Positions 16,685 through 25,155 of a stretch of 64,000 bases of DNA are shown here, in pieces. Every line of letters begins with the position of its first letter. The first letter of the stretch is position 1. A program made the translations under genes and the position numbers. Origin of the DNA: Nicoliella lavandulae (lineage in GTDB: Bacteria; Bacillota; Bacilli; Lactobacillales; Lactobacillaceae); NCBI RefSeq assembly GCF_037546185.1, contig NZ_JAWMWH010000001.1, positions 744,001-808,000 of the forward strand, read 5' to 3'. Under the pieces are notes generated by a model. The model was not told the DNA's origin. It saw nothing but the letters and a program-made list of their open reading frames with translations, and made no database searches.

Positions 16685-17716
16685 GTGGAACGAAACTTAA
16701 TTATGTCATTTGAATCCAGTTGTGATGAAACTAGTGTTGCAATTATTGAAAATGGCGATAAAATTTTATCAAACGTCGTTGCTACCCAAATTAAGAGTCA
16801 TAAACGATTTGGGGGAGTCGTTCCCGAAGTAGCAAGTCGGCACCATATTGAAGAAATTACAATTTGTATCAGAGATGCAATGCAACAAGCTGATGTAACC
16901 TATGATGATTTAGATGCAGTAGCAGTCACCTATGGTCCAGGGCTAGTGGGGGCACTTTTAATTGGTGTCACCGCTGCTAAAATGGTTGCTTGGGCGCATC
17001 ATTTGCCATTGATTCCAGTTAACCATTTAGCGGGGCATATTTATGCAGCCCGTTTTGAAAAACCAATTCAATTTCCTGCCTTATCACTAGTTGTCTCAGG
17101 TGGGCATACCGAATTAGTTTACATGCCTAAGGAAGGCCAATTTGAAATAATTGGTGAGACTAGGGATGATGCTGCGGGTGAAGCTTATGATAAAGTAGGG
17201 CGAGTTATGGGTATTAATTACCCAGCCGGTCCAACCGTGGACGCAATGGCTGCAAAGGGGCATGATACCTTTAACTTCCCGCGGGCAATGGATAAGGAAG
17301 CTAACTATGACTTTAGTTTTAGTGGCCTAAAGAGTGCCTTTATCAATACCTATCATCATGCTGATCAAATTGGTGAAAAATTAAATCATGATGATTTAGC
17401 TGCTAGTTTCCAAGCGGCGGTCGTCGATGTATTAGTTGATAAAACGATGCGGGCCTTAAAGAACTACCCAGTTAATCAATTGATTTTAGCTGGTGGGGTC
17501 GCTGCTAATAATGGGCTACGGACCCGACTACAATCTGCGATCGATAAGCTACCCCAAACTGAATTACTAATGGCGCCTAAGAAACTTTGTGGCGATAATG
17601 CTGCAATGATTGGGGCTGCTGGTTATGTCCTATACAAGGAAGGCCACTTTGCTGGCTTAGACCTAAATGCAGATCCTAGTTTAGAATTTGAATGGTCACC
17701 AGATGTGGAACAATAA
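16685..17716 (+). CDS. tsaD: tRNA N6-adenosine threonylcarbamoyltransferase TsaD
   Basis: The 343-residue enzyme transfers threonylcarbamoyl from its AMP adduct to A37 of tRNA. The ASKHA/Kae1 motifs are clear: FESSCDETSVAII, the metal-binding HLAGHIYA in PVNHLAGHIYA, SLVVSGGHTELV, GEAYDKVGRVM and ILAGGVAANNGLR. It starts at GTG 16685 behind CTGGAGG. It is the last gene of the tsaB-rimI-tsaD unit before a very strong terminator. TsaE, the third partner, is encoded at 59.4 kb. Confidence 0.97.
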   Translation: MERNLIMSFESSCDETSVAIIENGDKILSNVVATQIKSHKRFGGVVPEVASRHHIEEITICIRDAMQQADVTYDDLDAVAVTYGPGLVGALLIGVTAAKMVAWAHHLPLIPVNHLAGHIYAARFEKPIQFPALSLVVSGGHTELVYMPKEGQFEIIGETRDDAAGEAYDKVGRVMGINYPAGPTVDAMAAKGHDTFNFPRAMDKEANYDFSFSGLKSAFINTYHHADQIGEKLNHDDLAASFQAAVVDVLVDKTMRALKNYPVNQLILAGGVAANNGLRTRLQSAIDKLPQTELLMAPKKLCGDNAAMIGAAGYVLYKEGHFAGLDLNADPSLEFEWSPDVEQ

Positions 17717-17735
17717 GTTAAATCATCATCCATTA

Positions 17736-17786
17736 AAAAAATACGCTGTCATGGTTAGATATTTCTAACCATGACAGCGTATTTTT
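17736..17786. terminator. Bidirectional terminator between tsaD and the small secreted protein gene
   Basis: A perfect 23-bp stem (starting AAAAATACGCTGTCATGG) with a four-base loop has A and T flanks. It serves both convergent genes. Confidence 0.93.
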
Positions 17787-17797
17787 ATTATTTTTAA

Positions 17798-18136
17798 CTA
17801 TCTCTTCTTATTAAAATGGTTCATTTGTTGATATATTTTAGCAAAATTACCCATTGGTCGTTTAGGTTGTCGCTTATTTTTCTTTTGGATTAATTTTCTC
17901 TTCGAATTTTGAAGATTATTTTGTTGAGTGTATTGTTGAGATGCTGCTGGGTTGTTTGATGCGGGTGCTGATTGATTCATTGAAGAATTATTTGATGAAT
18001 TATCGTAATTATTAGTACTAATGTAGTCAGCTGATGCATGGAAATTATTATTCATTGTCCATGTGTATGCAATACTCATAGTAGCAGCTGTTATTGCGAT
18101 AACAGCCCATTTATTCTTTTTAAGATTCATTTTCAT
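17798..18136 (-). CDS. Small secreted basic protein of unknown function
   Basis: I do not recognise this 112-residue protein. It has a classical N-terminal signal: lysines at positions 2-9, a hydrophobic core (WAVIAITAATMSIAY) and a possible signal peptidase site after HASA near residue 36. The mature part is Asn/Ser/Gln-rich in the middle and strongly basic at the end (KRKLIQKKNKRQPKRP). No cysteines, LPxTG or known domain is seen. ATG 18136 has AAGGAGC at suitable spacing. It lies 20 bases behind the ABC-F gene on the same strand, so the two probably share a transcript. It might bind wall polymers or act as a cationic peptide; both are guesses. Confidence 0.75.
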   Translation of the reverse strand: MKMNLKKNKWAVIAITAATMSIAYTWTMNNNFHASADYISTNNYDNSSNNSSMNQSAPASNNPAASQQYTQQNNLQNSKRKLIQKKNKRQPKRPMGNFAKIYQQMNHFNKKR

Positions 18137-18156
18137 TGTAAATAGCTCCTTGTTTT

Positions 18157-20109
18157 CTATAGTGATTCTAATTCTAAGCTAAGCTCAGTCCATTGGTCTG
18201 ATAGCTGATTATTTTGTTGATTTAGTTCGTCGAGTTGCTTTTGCAACTTAGTTAAATCATCTAACTCTTGTGCTGATGCTAATTCTGCCATTTCAGTTTC
18301 AATCGCATCACTTTGCGTCGCTAATGCACTCATTTGTTTTTCAATATCTGCAATTTGACGTTCTAATTTCCGCCGTTGCTTTTGATTTTCCTTGCTCTTT
18401 TGGTAATCTTGTTTACCACTAGATTGATTATTGGCCTGTGGCTGTGGATTTTGTGCCGCTTGTTCAGCTTCCTTATGCTCTTGTTGAGCAATTTGATCAG
18501 CCTTTTTTTCGACATAGTAATCGTAATTACCTAAGTAGCGTTCCGAACCTTCAGCCGTAATTTCAATAATTTCACTAGCCACTTGATTAATAAAGTACCG
18601 GTCATGTGAAACAAATAAGATGGTTCCATCGAATAATTTTAACGCATTTTCCAAAACTTCGCGACTTTCAATATCTAAATGGTTCGTTGGTTCATCGAGC
18701 ATCAAGAAGTTATCATGGCGCATTGCTAATTTGGTGAGCATTAATCGCGCTTTTTCACCACCAGATAAGTTGCCAACTACCTTTTCAACATCATTTCCTG
18801 AGAATAAGAAACTACCTAGAATCGTTCGAATTCGGCCTTCAGGTGTGGTTGGGTAGTCGTCCCAAATTTCATTCAATACTGTTTTTTCGTTATGCAGGGA
18901 AGCTTGTTTTTGATCGTAATAACCAATGGATACGCCAGTTCCAAATTCAACCTTACCGGCTAACTTAGGTAGTCGTCCTAAAATAGTCTTAAGGAGGGTG
19001 GATTTGCCGACTCCATTAGGGCCAATGATGGCAATTGATTGATGCTTCTTTTCATCAATATTAATGGGACTAGCTAACACTTGGTGTTCGTATCCAATTG
19101 CTAAGTCGCGAACGGTTAAAACAATATTACCACTTGGCTTTTCTTCAGTAAATCGGAATTGAGCGACCTTATTATTATCAAATGGCTTTTCAATTTTTTG
19201 CATTTTTTCCAGTTGCTTACGGCGGGCTTGAGCCCGATTAGTTGTTGATGCTCGTACGATGTTCTTATCGATAAATTCCTTCATCTTTTTAATTTCGGCT
19301 TGTTGCTTTTCATAAGCATGCATCCGTTCTGCAAATCGGGCTTGTTTTTGTTTTACGAAACTAGAATAGTCCCCCTTATAGTAAGTAAGGGTCCCATTGT
19401 CTAAATCGTAAATTTCATTAACTAATTTATCCATAAAATACCGGTCATGGGAGATGATTAAAAGCGTCCCTGGATAGTTTTGCACATAGCCTTCCAACCA
19501 CGTGATGGTTTCCACGTCTAAGTGGTTGGTCGGTTCATCTAAGATTAATAAATCACGCTTTTCTAACAGCAATTTAGCTAGTGCTAATTGCGTTTGTTGA
19601 CCTCCAGATAGTGAATTAACGGGTTGATCATAAAATGATTCATCAAATCCAAATCCATTGAGGACGGCCCGAATTTCGGCTTTATAAGTATAACCGTGAT
19701 TAGCGGTGAAACTAGCTTGAATGGTGTCATATGATTTAGTTACTTCGGCTAATTGGGCTGGGTTTTGATTAACGTTAGGATCACTCATTTGTGATTCTAA
19801 TGCGTGCATTTTGTGTTCAGTCTTGATTAGTTCTGCAAAGACACTGAGCATTTCATCCCAAACATTGCGGTCTGAATGTAGACCGGTATTTTGGGATAGA
19901 TAACCGATGGTTAAGCCGTTTTTGGCAGTAATTTGGCCACCGTCAACAGATTCTTCGCCAATAATCATTTTAACTAATGTTGATTTTCCGGCTCCATTAC
20001 GACCCACCAATCCGATGCGCGCATGGTTTTCAATGTTCATATTCACATTTGTGAAAATTGGCACACCGTCGAATCTTTTGGTGACGTTATTAATTTGTAA
20101 AATTTGCAA
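18157..20109 (-). CDS. ABC-F family ATPase (YdiF/Uup type)
   Basis: The 650-residue soluble protein has two ABC domains and no membrane segment. Domain 1 has GRNGAGKST, LSGGQQTQLALAKLL and LILDEPTNHLD; domain 2 has GPNGVGKST, LSGGEKARLMLTKLA and LMLDEPTNHLD. Between them is the long P-site tRNA interaction linker with NRAQARRKQLEKMQ. A charged coiled coil ends the protein (about residues 560-645), as in YdiF/Uup. ABC-F proteins act on the ribosome, easing stalled translation or giving antibiotic protection; nothing here points to a resistance subtype. I prefer TTG 20109 behind AGGGGTGAGG over the ATG 15 codons upstream. Confidence 0.92.
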   Translation of the reverse strand: MQILQINNVTKRFDGVPIFTNVNMNIENHARIGLVGRNGAGKSTLVKMIIGEESVDGGQITAKNGLTIGYLSQNTGLHSDRNVWDEMLSVFAELIKTEHKMHALESQMSDPNVNQNPAQLAEVTKSYDTIQASFTANHGYTYKAEIRAVLNGFGFDESFYDQPVNSLSGGQQTQLALAKLLLEKRDLLILDEPTNHLDVETITWLEGYVQNYPGTLLIISHDRYFMDKLVNEIYDLDNGTLTYYKGDYSSFVKQKQARFAERMHAYEKQQAEIKKMKEFIDKNIVRASTTNRAQARRKQLEKMQKIEKPFDNNKVAQFRFTEEKPSGNIVLTVRDLAIGYEHQVLASPINIDEKKHQSIAIIGPNGVGKSTLLKTILGRLPKLAGKVEFGTGVSIGYYDQKQASLHNEKTVLNEIWDDYPTTPEGRIRTILGSFLFSGNDVEKVVGNLSGGEKARLMLTKLAMRHDNFLMLDEPTNHLDIESREVLENALKLFDGTILFVSHDRYFINQVASEIIEITAEGSERYLGNYDYYVEKKADQIAQQEHKEAEQAAQNPQPQANNQSSGKQDYQKSKENQKQRRKLERQIADIEKQMSALATQSDAIETEMAELASAQELDDLTKLQKQLDELNQQNNQLSDQWTELSLELESL

Positions 20110-20192
20110 GTCCTCACCCCTTTGTTTATTGTAGTTTACGGATAATTTTATCATAATTTAAAGATAATATGAAATTTATGAAACCGATATAA

Positions 20193-20210
20193 TTGATTAA
20201 TATTTCACAA
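20193..20210 (+). promoter_or_regulatory. Rex-type operator upstream of rex
   Basis: Read on the minus strand, TTGTGAAATATTAATCAA matches 15 of 18 positions of the palindromic Rex consensus (TTGTGAAATATTTCACAA as I recall it). It overlaps the -35 hexamer of rex, the position expected for autorepression sensitive to NADH/NAD+. Confidence 0.55.
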
Positions 20211-20231
20211 AGTTTATTTTTGTGATAGAAT
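20204..20231 (+). promoter_or_regulatory. Promoter of rex
   Basis: TTCACA (20204-20209) and TAGAAT (20226-20231) are 16 bases apart, 49 bases before the ATG. Confidence 0.55.
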
Positions 20232-20279
20232 GATTTGTAAATGTTTTTTTAATGAACGAAATTGCCGGGAGGAAAACTT

Positions 20280-20912
20280 ATGGCAGAGAACAAAATTCCG
20301 CGCGCAACTGCAAAACGGTTACCGATTTATTATCGCTATTTAACAATATTACATGATTCTAACGTTGAACGAATTTCTTCCAACAAATTTGCGGACGCCA
20401 TTCAAGTTGACTCCGCTACGATCAGAAGAGATTTTTCTTACTTTGGCGCGCTAGGTAAACGTGGGTATGGATATGATGTTGAAAACCTACTAGACTTTTT
20501 TAAACGGATTTTAAATGAAGACCGTCTAACTAACGTTGCATTGGTGGGGGTTGGTAATTTTGGCCAGGCCTTACTTAATTTCAATTTTCATCGTGATAGT
20601 AATGTCCGAATTTCAGCAGCGTTTGATACTAAGGAACGCATGATTAATACCATTCAAAATGGTGTGCCGGTTTATTCATATGATGAATTGGTCCAACAAT
20701 TAAGGGATCAACAAATTAAGGTGGTTATTTTAACAGTGCCGTCTAAGGTTGCCCAAGAAGTCTGTGATAATGCTATTAAAGGTGGCGCAGAGGGAATCTT
20801 AAACTTTACCCAGGTCCGCCTATCAATTCCTGATAACGTAACCGTCCAAAACGTTGATTTAACGAATGAATTGCAAACACTGATCTATTTTATTGAACAC
20901 TATATCAAATAG
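20280..20912 (+). CDS. rex: Redox-sensing transcriptional repressor Rex
   Basis: The 210-residue repressor senses the NADH/NAD+ ratio. The N-terminal winged helix (residues 1-75) contains RATAKRLPIYYRYL and VDSATIRRDFSYFGALGKRGYGYDV. The Rossmann domain begins at NVALVGVGNFGQALLNF, and a C-terminal helix swaps between subunits. I choose ATG 20280, seven bases after GGGAGG; the TTG 18 bases upstream would include that site. A Rex-like box overlaps its promoter. It sits upstream of groESL, separated by a terminator. Confidence 0.96.
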   Translation: MAENKIPRATAKRLPIYYRYLTILHDSNVERISSNKFADAIQVDSATIRRDFSYFGALGKRGYGYDVENLLDFFKRILNEDRLTNVALVGVGNFGQALLNFNFHRDSNVRISAAFDTKERMINTIQNGVPVYSYDELVQQLRDQQIKVVILTVPSKVAQEVCDNAIKGGAEGILNFTQVRLSIPDNVTVQNVDLTNELQTLIYFIEHYIK

Positions 20913-20945
20913 GGATTTCCAATTAAATTTGGAGATCCTTTTTTT
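20911..20945 (+). terminator. Terminator of rex
   Basis: AGGGATTTCCAA pairs with TTGGAGATCCTT (with G-U pairs) over a short A/T loop, followed by a run of T. Confidence 0.85.
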
Positions 20946-20957
20946 GAATCAAAATGT

Positions 20958-20986
20958 TTGCAATTCATTCTAAAAGTCGATATATT
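20958..20986 (+). promoter_or_regulatory. Promoter of groESL
   Basis: TTGCAA (20958-20963) and TATATT (20981-20986) have 17-base spacing. The CIRCE-like element begins 12 bases downstream, covering the start of the transcript. Confidence 0.75.
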
Positions 20987-20997
20987 AAACTTATAGA

Positions 20998-21024
20998 TTA
21001 GCACTGAGTATGTCTAAGTGCTAA
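20998..21024 (+). promoter_or_regulatory. CIRCE-type element (HrcA operator) of groESL
   Basis: TTAGCACTG, nine bases, then AAGTGCTAA. The consensus is TTAGCACTC-N9-GAGTGCTAA, so the innermost base of each half deviates (G for C, A for G). The location between the promoter and groES is exactly that of HrcA-controlled operons. Confidence 0.9.
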
Positions 21025-21060
21025 TTATAATTAAATGTAAACTTAATTGGAGGGATTAAT

Positions 21061-21345
21061 GTGTTAAAGCCATTAGGTGATCGTGTGATCGTTGAAGTAG
21101 AAGAAGCAAAGGAAAAGACAGTTGGTGGAATCGTATTAGCTAATAATGCGAAGGAAAAGCCACAAACTGGAAAGGTCGTTGCAGTTGGTGCCGGCCGGGT
21201 TCTAGATAATGGAGAAAAAGTTGCTCCAGCTGTTGAAAAGGGTGATACAGTTCTTTTTGATAAGTATTCTGGGACTTCCGTTGACTACGATGGACAATCC
21301 TACTTAGTTTTACATGAAAAAGATTTAGTAGCAATTGTTGACTAA
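21061..21345 (+). CDS. groES: Co-chaperonin GroES
   Basis: The 94-residue GroES forms the heptameric lid of the GroEL chamber. The N-terminus MLKPLGDRVIVEVEEAKEKT, the mobile loop TVGGIVLANNAKEKPQTGKV and the C-terminal YLVLHEKDLVAIVD are conserved. The start is GTG 21061 with GGAGGG six bases upstream. Codon use is strongly biased toward highly expressed types. It is the first gene of groES-groEL under the CIRCE-type element. Confidence 0.97.
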   Translation: MLKPLGDRVIVEVEEAKEKTVGGIVLANNAKEKPQTGKVVAVGAGRVLDNGEKVAPAVEKGDTVLFDKYSGTSVDYDGQSYLVLHEKDLVAIVD

Positions 21346-21402
21346 TTTAAAATTAAAATGATTTATTAAAAAACAAAAATATAATTTATGAGGTGATATT
21401 TG

Positions 21403-23025
21403 ATGGCTAAGGAAGTTAAATTTTCAGAAGATGCTAGAAGATCATTACTTAACGGTGTTGATAAGTTAGCTAATACAGTTAAGACAACCTTAGGACCTAA
21501 GGGTCGTAACGTTGTGCTAGAAGAAGGAGCAGGTACTCCTAACATTACAAATGATGGGGTAACAATTGCTAAGGCAATTGAATTACCAGATCATTTTGAA
21601 AACATGGGTGCTAAGTTAGTAGCCGAAGTTGCATCAAAGACTAATGACATTGCCGGTGATGGGACTACGACTGCCACGGTTTTAACTCAAGCAATCATTA
21701 ACGAAGGAATGAAGAACGTTACTGCTGGTGCTAATCCAGTTGGCGTTCGTCGTGGGATTGAAAAGGCTACTAAGGTCGCTGTTGAAGCATTACACAAGAT
21801 GTCTCACGAAGTTAAAGACAAGAATGATATTGCTCAAATTGCTTCCATTTCTTCTGCTAACAAGCAAGTTGGTTCATTGATTGCTGATGCAATGGAAAAG
21901 GTTGGTAACGATGGGGTCATTACCATTGAAGACTCCCGTGGGGTTGATACTAGCTTAGATGTTGTTGAAGGAATGCAATTTGATCGTGGTTACATGTCAC
22001 AATACATGGTAACTGATAACGATAAGATGGAAGCTAACTTAGATAACCCATACATCTTAGTTACTGACAAGAAGATCAACAACATTCAAGATATTTTACC
22101 ATTATTACAATCAGTAGTTGAACAAGGTCGTTCCCTATTGATCATTGCTGATGATATTGGTGGTGAAGCACTTCCAACCTTAGTATTGAACAAGATGCGT
22201 GGAACATTCAACGTTGTTGCCGTTAAGGCACCTGGATTTGGTGACCGTCGGAAGGAACAATTACAAGATATTGCAACCTTAACTGGGGCAACTGTAATCA
22301 CTGACGACTTAGGTTTGAACTTGAAGGATGCTAAGTTAGATCAATTAGGTCAATCTTCTAAGGTTAATGTTACTAAGGACAGCACTACCATTGTGCAAGG
22401 TTCTGGTGACAAGGCTAAGATTGCTGATCGGGTTAACGAAATCAAGACTCAAATCGAAAAGACCACTTCTGACTTTGACCGTGACAAGTTAAAGGAACGC
22501 CTTGCTAAGTTAGCTGGTGGAGTTGCTGTTATTCGTGTCGGTGCTGCAACCGAAACTGAATTAAAGGAACGTAAGTACAGAATCGAAGATGCATTGAACG
22601 CTACTCGGGCCGCCGTTGAAGAAGGATACGTTCCTGGTGGTGGAACTTCATACATTAACATCTTAAGTGATATTGATGCGATTGAAGCTGAAGGTGACGA
22701 AAACACTGGTGTCCAAATCGTACGTCGGGCTCTTGAAGCTCCAGTAAGACAAATTGCTCACAATGCCGGTGTTGATGGTTCTGTTATCGTTGAACACCTT
22801 CGTGATCAAAAGCCAGGAGTTGGATACAACGCTGCTGACGGCACTTACGAAGACATGATCAAGGTTGGAGTAATTGACCCAACCAAGGTTAGTCGTTCTG
22901 CACTTCAAAATGCTGCATCTGTTTCAGCATTATTGTTAACTACTGAAGCTGTTGTTGCTAATGAACCAAAGGATGACAATAACACCCCAATGCCTCCACA
23001 ACCAGGTATGGGTGGAATGATGTAA
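21403..23025 (+). CDS. groEL: Chaperonin GroEL
   Basis: The 540-residue chaperonin subunit has KTTLGPKGRNVVLE, the ATPase motif NDIAGDGTTTATVLTQAI near residue 82, the AAVEEGYVPGGGT signature, and a C-terminal Gly/Met tail (PPQPGMGGMM). ATG 21403 is chosen over the TTG three bases earlier because the family begins MAKEVKF and GAGGTGAT is well spaced. It is co-transcribed with groES, 57 bases upstream, and followed by a terminator. Confidence 0.98.
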   Translation: MAKEVKFSEDARRSLLNGVDKLANTVKTTLGPKGRNVVLEEGAGTPNITNDGVTIAKAIELPDHFENMGAKLVAEVASKTNDIAGDGTTTATVLTQAIINEGMKNVTAGANPVGVRRGIEKATKVAVEALHKMSHEVKDKNDIAQIASISSANKQVGSLIADAMEKVGNDGVITIEDSRGVDTSLDVVEGMQFDRGYMSQYMVTDNDKMEANLDNPYILVTDKKINNIQDILPLLQSVVEQGRSLLIIADDIGGEALPTLVLNKMRGTFNVVAVKAPGFGDRRKEQLQDIATLTGATVITDDLGLNLKDAKLDQLGQSSKVNVTKDSTTIVQGSGDKAKIADRVNEIKTQIEKTTSDFDRDKLKERLAKLAGGVAVIRVGAATETELKERKYRIEDALNATRAAVEEGYVPGGGTSYINILSDIDAIEAEGDENTGVQIVRRALEAPVRQIAHNAGVDGSVIVEHLRDQKPGVGYNAADGTYEDMIKVGVIDPTKVSRSALQNAASVSALLLTTEAVVANEPKDDNNTPMPPQPGMGGMM

Positions 23026-23045
23026 TTTAAACTTAATATCGTTCC

Positions 23046-23077
23046 AAAGGCTTGTTGCTTAGCAACAAGCCTTTTTT
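23046..23077 (+). terminator. Terminator of groESL
   Basis: A perfect 14-base inverted repeat (AAAGGCTTGTTGCT and complement), followed by six T. Confidence 0.93.
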
Positions 23078-23195
23078 GTATGGTCCAATTAGTAAATGAG
23101 GTATGCATTATAGTCACAAATGTAGTAAAATTAAGAAATGTATAAATATTTTAAAATATCTTAACAAATATGATTATAAAAGTGGGGTCATTTTA

Positions 23196-25034
23196 ATGTG
23201 GCGTTATTTAAAACGATTAATAATCGGAAAGCCGTTAAAATCATCTGATGAAGGTGGCCAATCTTTGAACAAGTTCAAGGGACTGGCATTACTATCATCG
23301 GATGCGCTCTCGTCCGTTGCATATGGAACAGAGCAAATTACAGCCGTGCTATTGACGCTTTCAGTAGCAGCGCTGGTTTATCAAATTTGGATTGCGGCGT
23401 TAGTGTTAGTGCTATTATTTGCAATTACATTGTCGTATCAACAAATTATCTATGCCTATCCATCTGGTGGAGGGGCTTATTTAGTAGCTAGCGATAATTG
23501 GGGTCGCACTGCCGGTCTGGTGGCTGGTGGTTCATTGTTAGTTGACTACATGCTAACCGTTGCGGTATCAACTACCTCTGGAACGGAAGCGATTACGTCT
23601 GCAATTCCTTCGCTTTATAATCACCGGGTCTTAATTGCATGTCTAATTGTAATCTTAATCATGTTATTGAACTTACGGGGGATGCGGGAATCAGCATCGA
23701 TATTGACCGTTCCGGTTTATTTATTTATCTTTATGATTTTCGTGATGATTATCTGGGGTGGTTATAATATTGCTACCGGAAAAATTAGTTATCGTGCAGC
23801 GACTGGATTAGGTTCGCCAGTACAAGGGATGACGTTATTGCTATTCTTTAAGGCGTTCTCATCTGGTTCATCGTCCTTGACTGGAGTGGAAGCCATCAGT
23901 AATTCCGTGCCGAACTTTAAGAAACCAAAGGAAAAGATGGCATCCCATACCCTAGCCATTATGGCATTAATTCTAGGGTTCTTCTTTGGTGGAATTACCT
24001 TCCTCAGTTATTACATGGGGATCAAACCAACTTCGCACGTTACGGTCTTGTCCCAGATTGGGGCAGGGGTCTTTGGTCACGGGGGCATTTTATTCTATGT
24101 TCTCCAATTATCAACGGCAATGATCCTAGCAGTGGCTGCTAATACTGGTTTTTCAGCTTTTCCAATTCTTGCCTATAACTTAGCGCGGGATAAGTTCTTA
24201 CCCCATGCTTACTTGGATAAGGGTGATCGGCTAGGCTATTCGAACGGAATTATTTCCCTAGCAATCGGGGCCTTAATTTTGATCATCATGTTCAAGGGGG
24301 AAACGAACCTCTTAGTACCACTTTATTCCATTGGGGTGTTCATTCCATTTACGTTATCACAATCAGGGATGATTATTCATTGGCGTAAGCATAAAGAAGG
24401 GGCGTGGGTCCTTAAATCAGCCATAAACTTTGTGGGGGCCTTGATTTCATTGATCTTGGTAATCTTCTTGTTATTACTTCACTTTGCTAACGTGTGGCCT
24501 TACTTCGTGGTAATGCCGCTATTGATCTTTATGTTCTATCGAATCAATGAACACTATCGGAATGTAAGTGAACAACTGGAAGTCAATCATCAAGCTAATG
24601 AAATTCCAGAAACCTTTAGTGGTTCTACGGTCATCGTTTTAATTAGTGATGTGACTGCGGTAACCACGAAGGCGATTGCTTATGCTAAGTCAATTAGTGA
24701 TGATGTCATTGCGATGCACGTCTCATTTGATGCGAATCCAGAAAAAGAAAAGAAAACGGCGAGCGACTTTAAGAAGGCCTTTCCTGAAATTCGGTTTGTG
24801 GATATTCACTCATCGTATCGTTCGATCATTAATCCAACGCTACGTTTTTGTGACGTCATTGCCAAACGGGCTGAAGACGACGGCAATACTACGACCGTGT
24901 TAGTCCCTCAATTCGTGCCTAAGCATCATTGGCAACACATTTTGCATAATCAAAATGGATTACGACTACGGGCAGCTCTTAACTCACGGCAAAATATTAT
25001 TGTTAGTACCTATAATTATCATTTGAAGAATTAA
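23196..25034 (+). CDS. kimA: KimA-like potassium importer, APC superfamily
   Basis: The 612-residue protein has about 12 membrane helices (residues 25-470) and a soluble C-terminal domain of about 130 residues. It strongly resembles Bacillus KimA (YdaO) along its full length: GKPLKSSDEGG, SSDALSSVAYGTEQI, YAYPSGGGAYLVASDN, KAFSSGSSSLTGVEAISNSV, ANTGFSAFPILAYNLARD, and in the C-terminal domain HSSYRSIINP and HHWQHILHNQNGLRLR. KimA is a proton-coupled high-affinity K+ importer controlled by c-di-AMP at RNA and protein level. No ydaO-type riboswitch is seen upstream here. ATG 23196 after GTGGGGTC matches the family N-terminus. It is monocistronic. Confidence 0.88.
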   Translation: MWRYLKRLIIGKPLKSSDEGGQSLNKFKGLALLSSDALSSVAYGTEQITAVLLTLSVAALVYQIWIAALVLVLLFAITLSYQQIIYAYPSGGGAYLVASDNWGRTAGLVAGGSLLVDYMLTVAVSTTSGTEAITSAIPSLYNHRVLIACLIVILIMLLNLRGMRESASILTVPVYLFIFMIFVMIIWGGYNIATGKISYRAATGLGSPVQGMTLLLFFKAFSSGSSSLTGVEAISNSVPNFKKPKEKMASHTLAIMALILGFFFGGITFLSYYMGIKPTSHVTVLSQIGAGVFGHGGILFYVLQLSTAMILAVAANTGFSAFPILAYNLARDKFLPHAYLDKGDRLGYSNGIISLAIGALILIIMFKGETNLLVPLYSIGVFIPFTLSQSGMIIHWRKHKEGAWVLKSAINFVGALISLILVIFLLLLHFANVWPYFVVMPLLIFMFYRINEHYRNVSEQLEVNHQANEIPETFSGSTVIVLISDVTAVTTKAIAYAKSISDDVIAMHVSFDANPEKEKKTASDFKKAFPEIRFVDIHSSYRSIINPTLRFCDVIAKRAEDDGNTTTVLVPQFVPKHHWQHILHNQNGLRLRAALNSRQNIIVSTYNYHLKN

Positions 25035-25035
25035 T

Positions 25036-25081
25036 AAAAAGAGTTATCGCAATTTTGGTAATAATTGTGATAACTCTTTTT
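25036..25081 (+). terminator. Terminator of kimA
   Basis: AAAAAGAGTTATCGCAATT pairs with its near-complement (one A-C mismatch) over an 8-base loop, followed by a T run. Confidence 0.9.
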
Positions 25082-25088
25082 GGTTGGG

Positions 25089-25117
25089 TTGTTTTTAGAT
25101 TATTAGATTTGTATAAT
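25089..25117 (+). promoter_or_regulatory. Promoter of tagO
   Basis: TTGTTT (25089-25094) and a consensus TATAAT (25112-25117) have 17-base spacing. Confidence 0.7.
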
Positions 25118-25155
25118 TAATTGTAAATAACTGTTTTTAAGGGGGAGGTGTCAGG

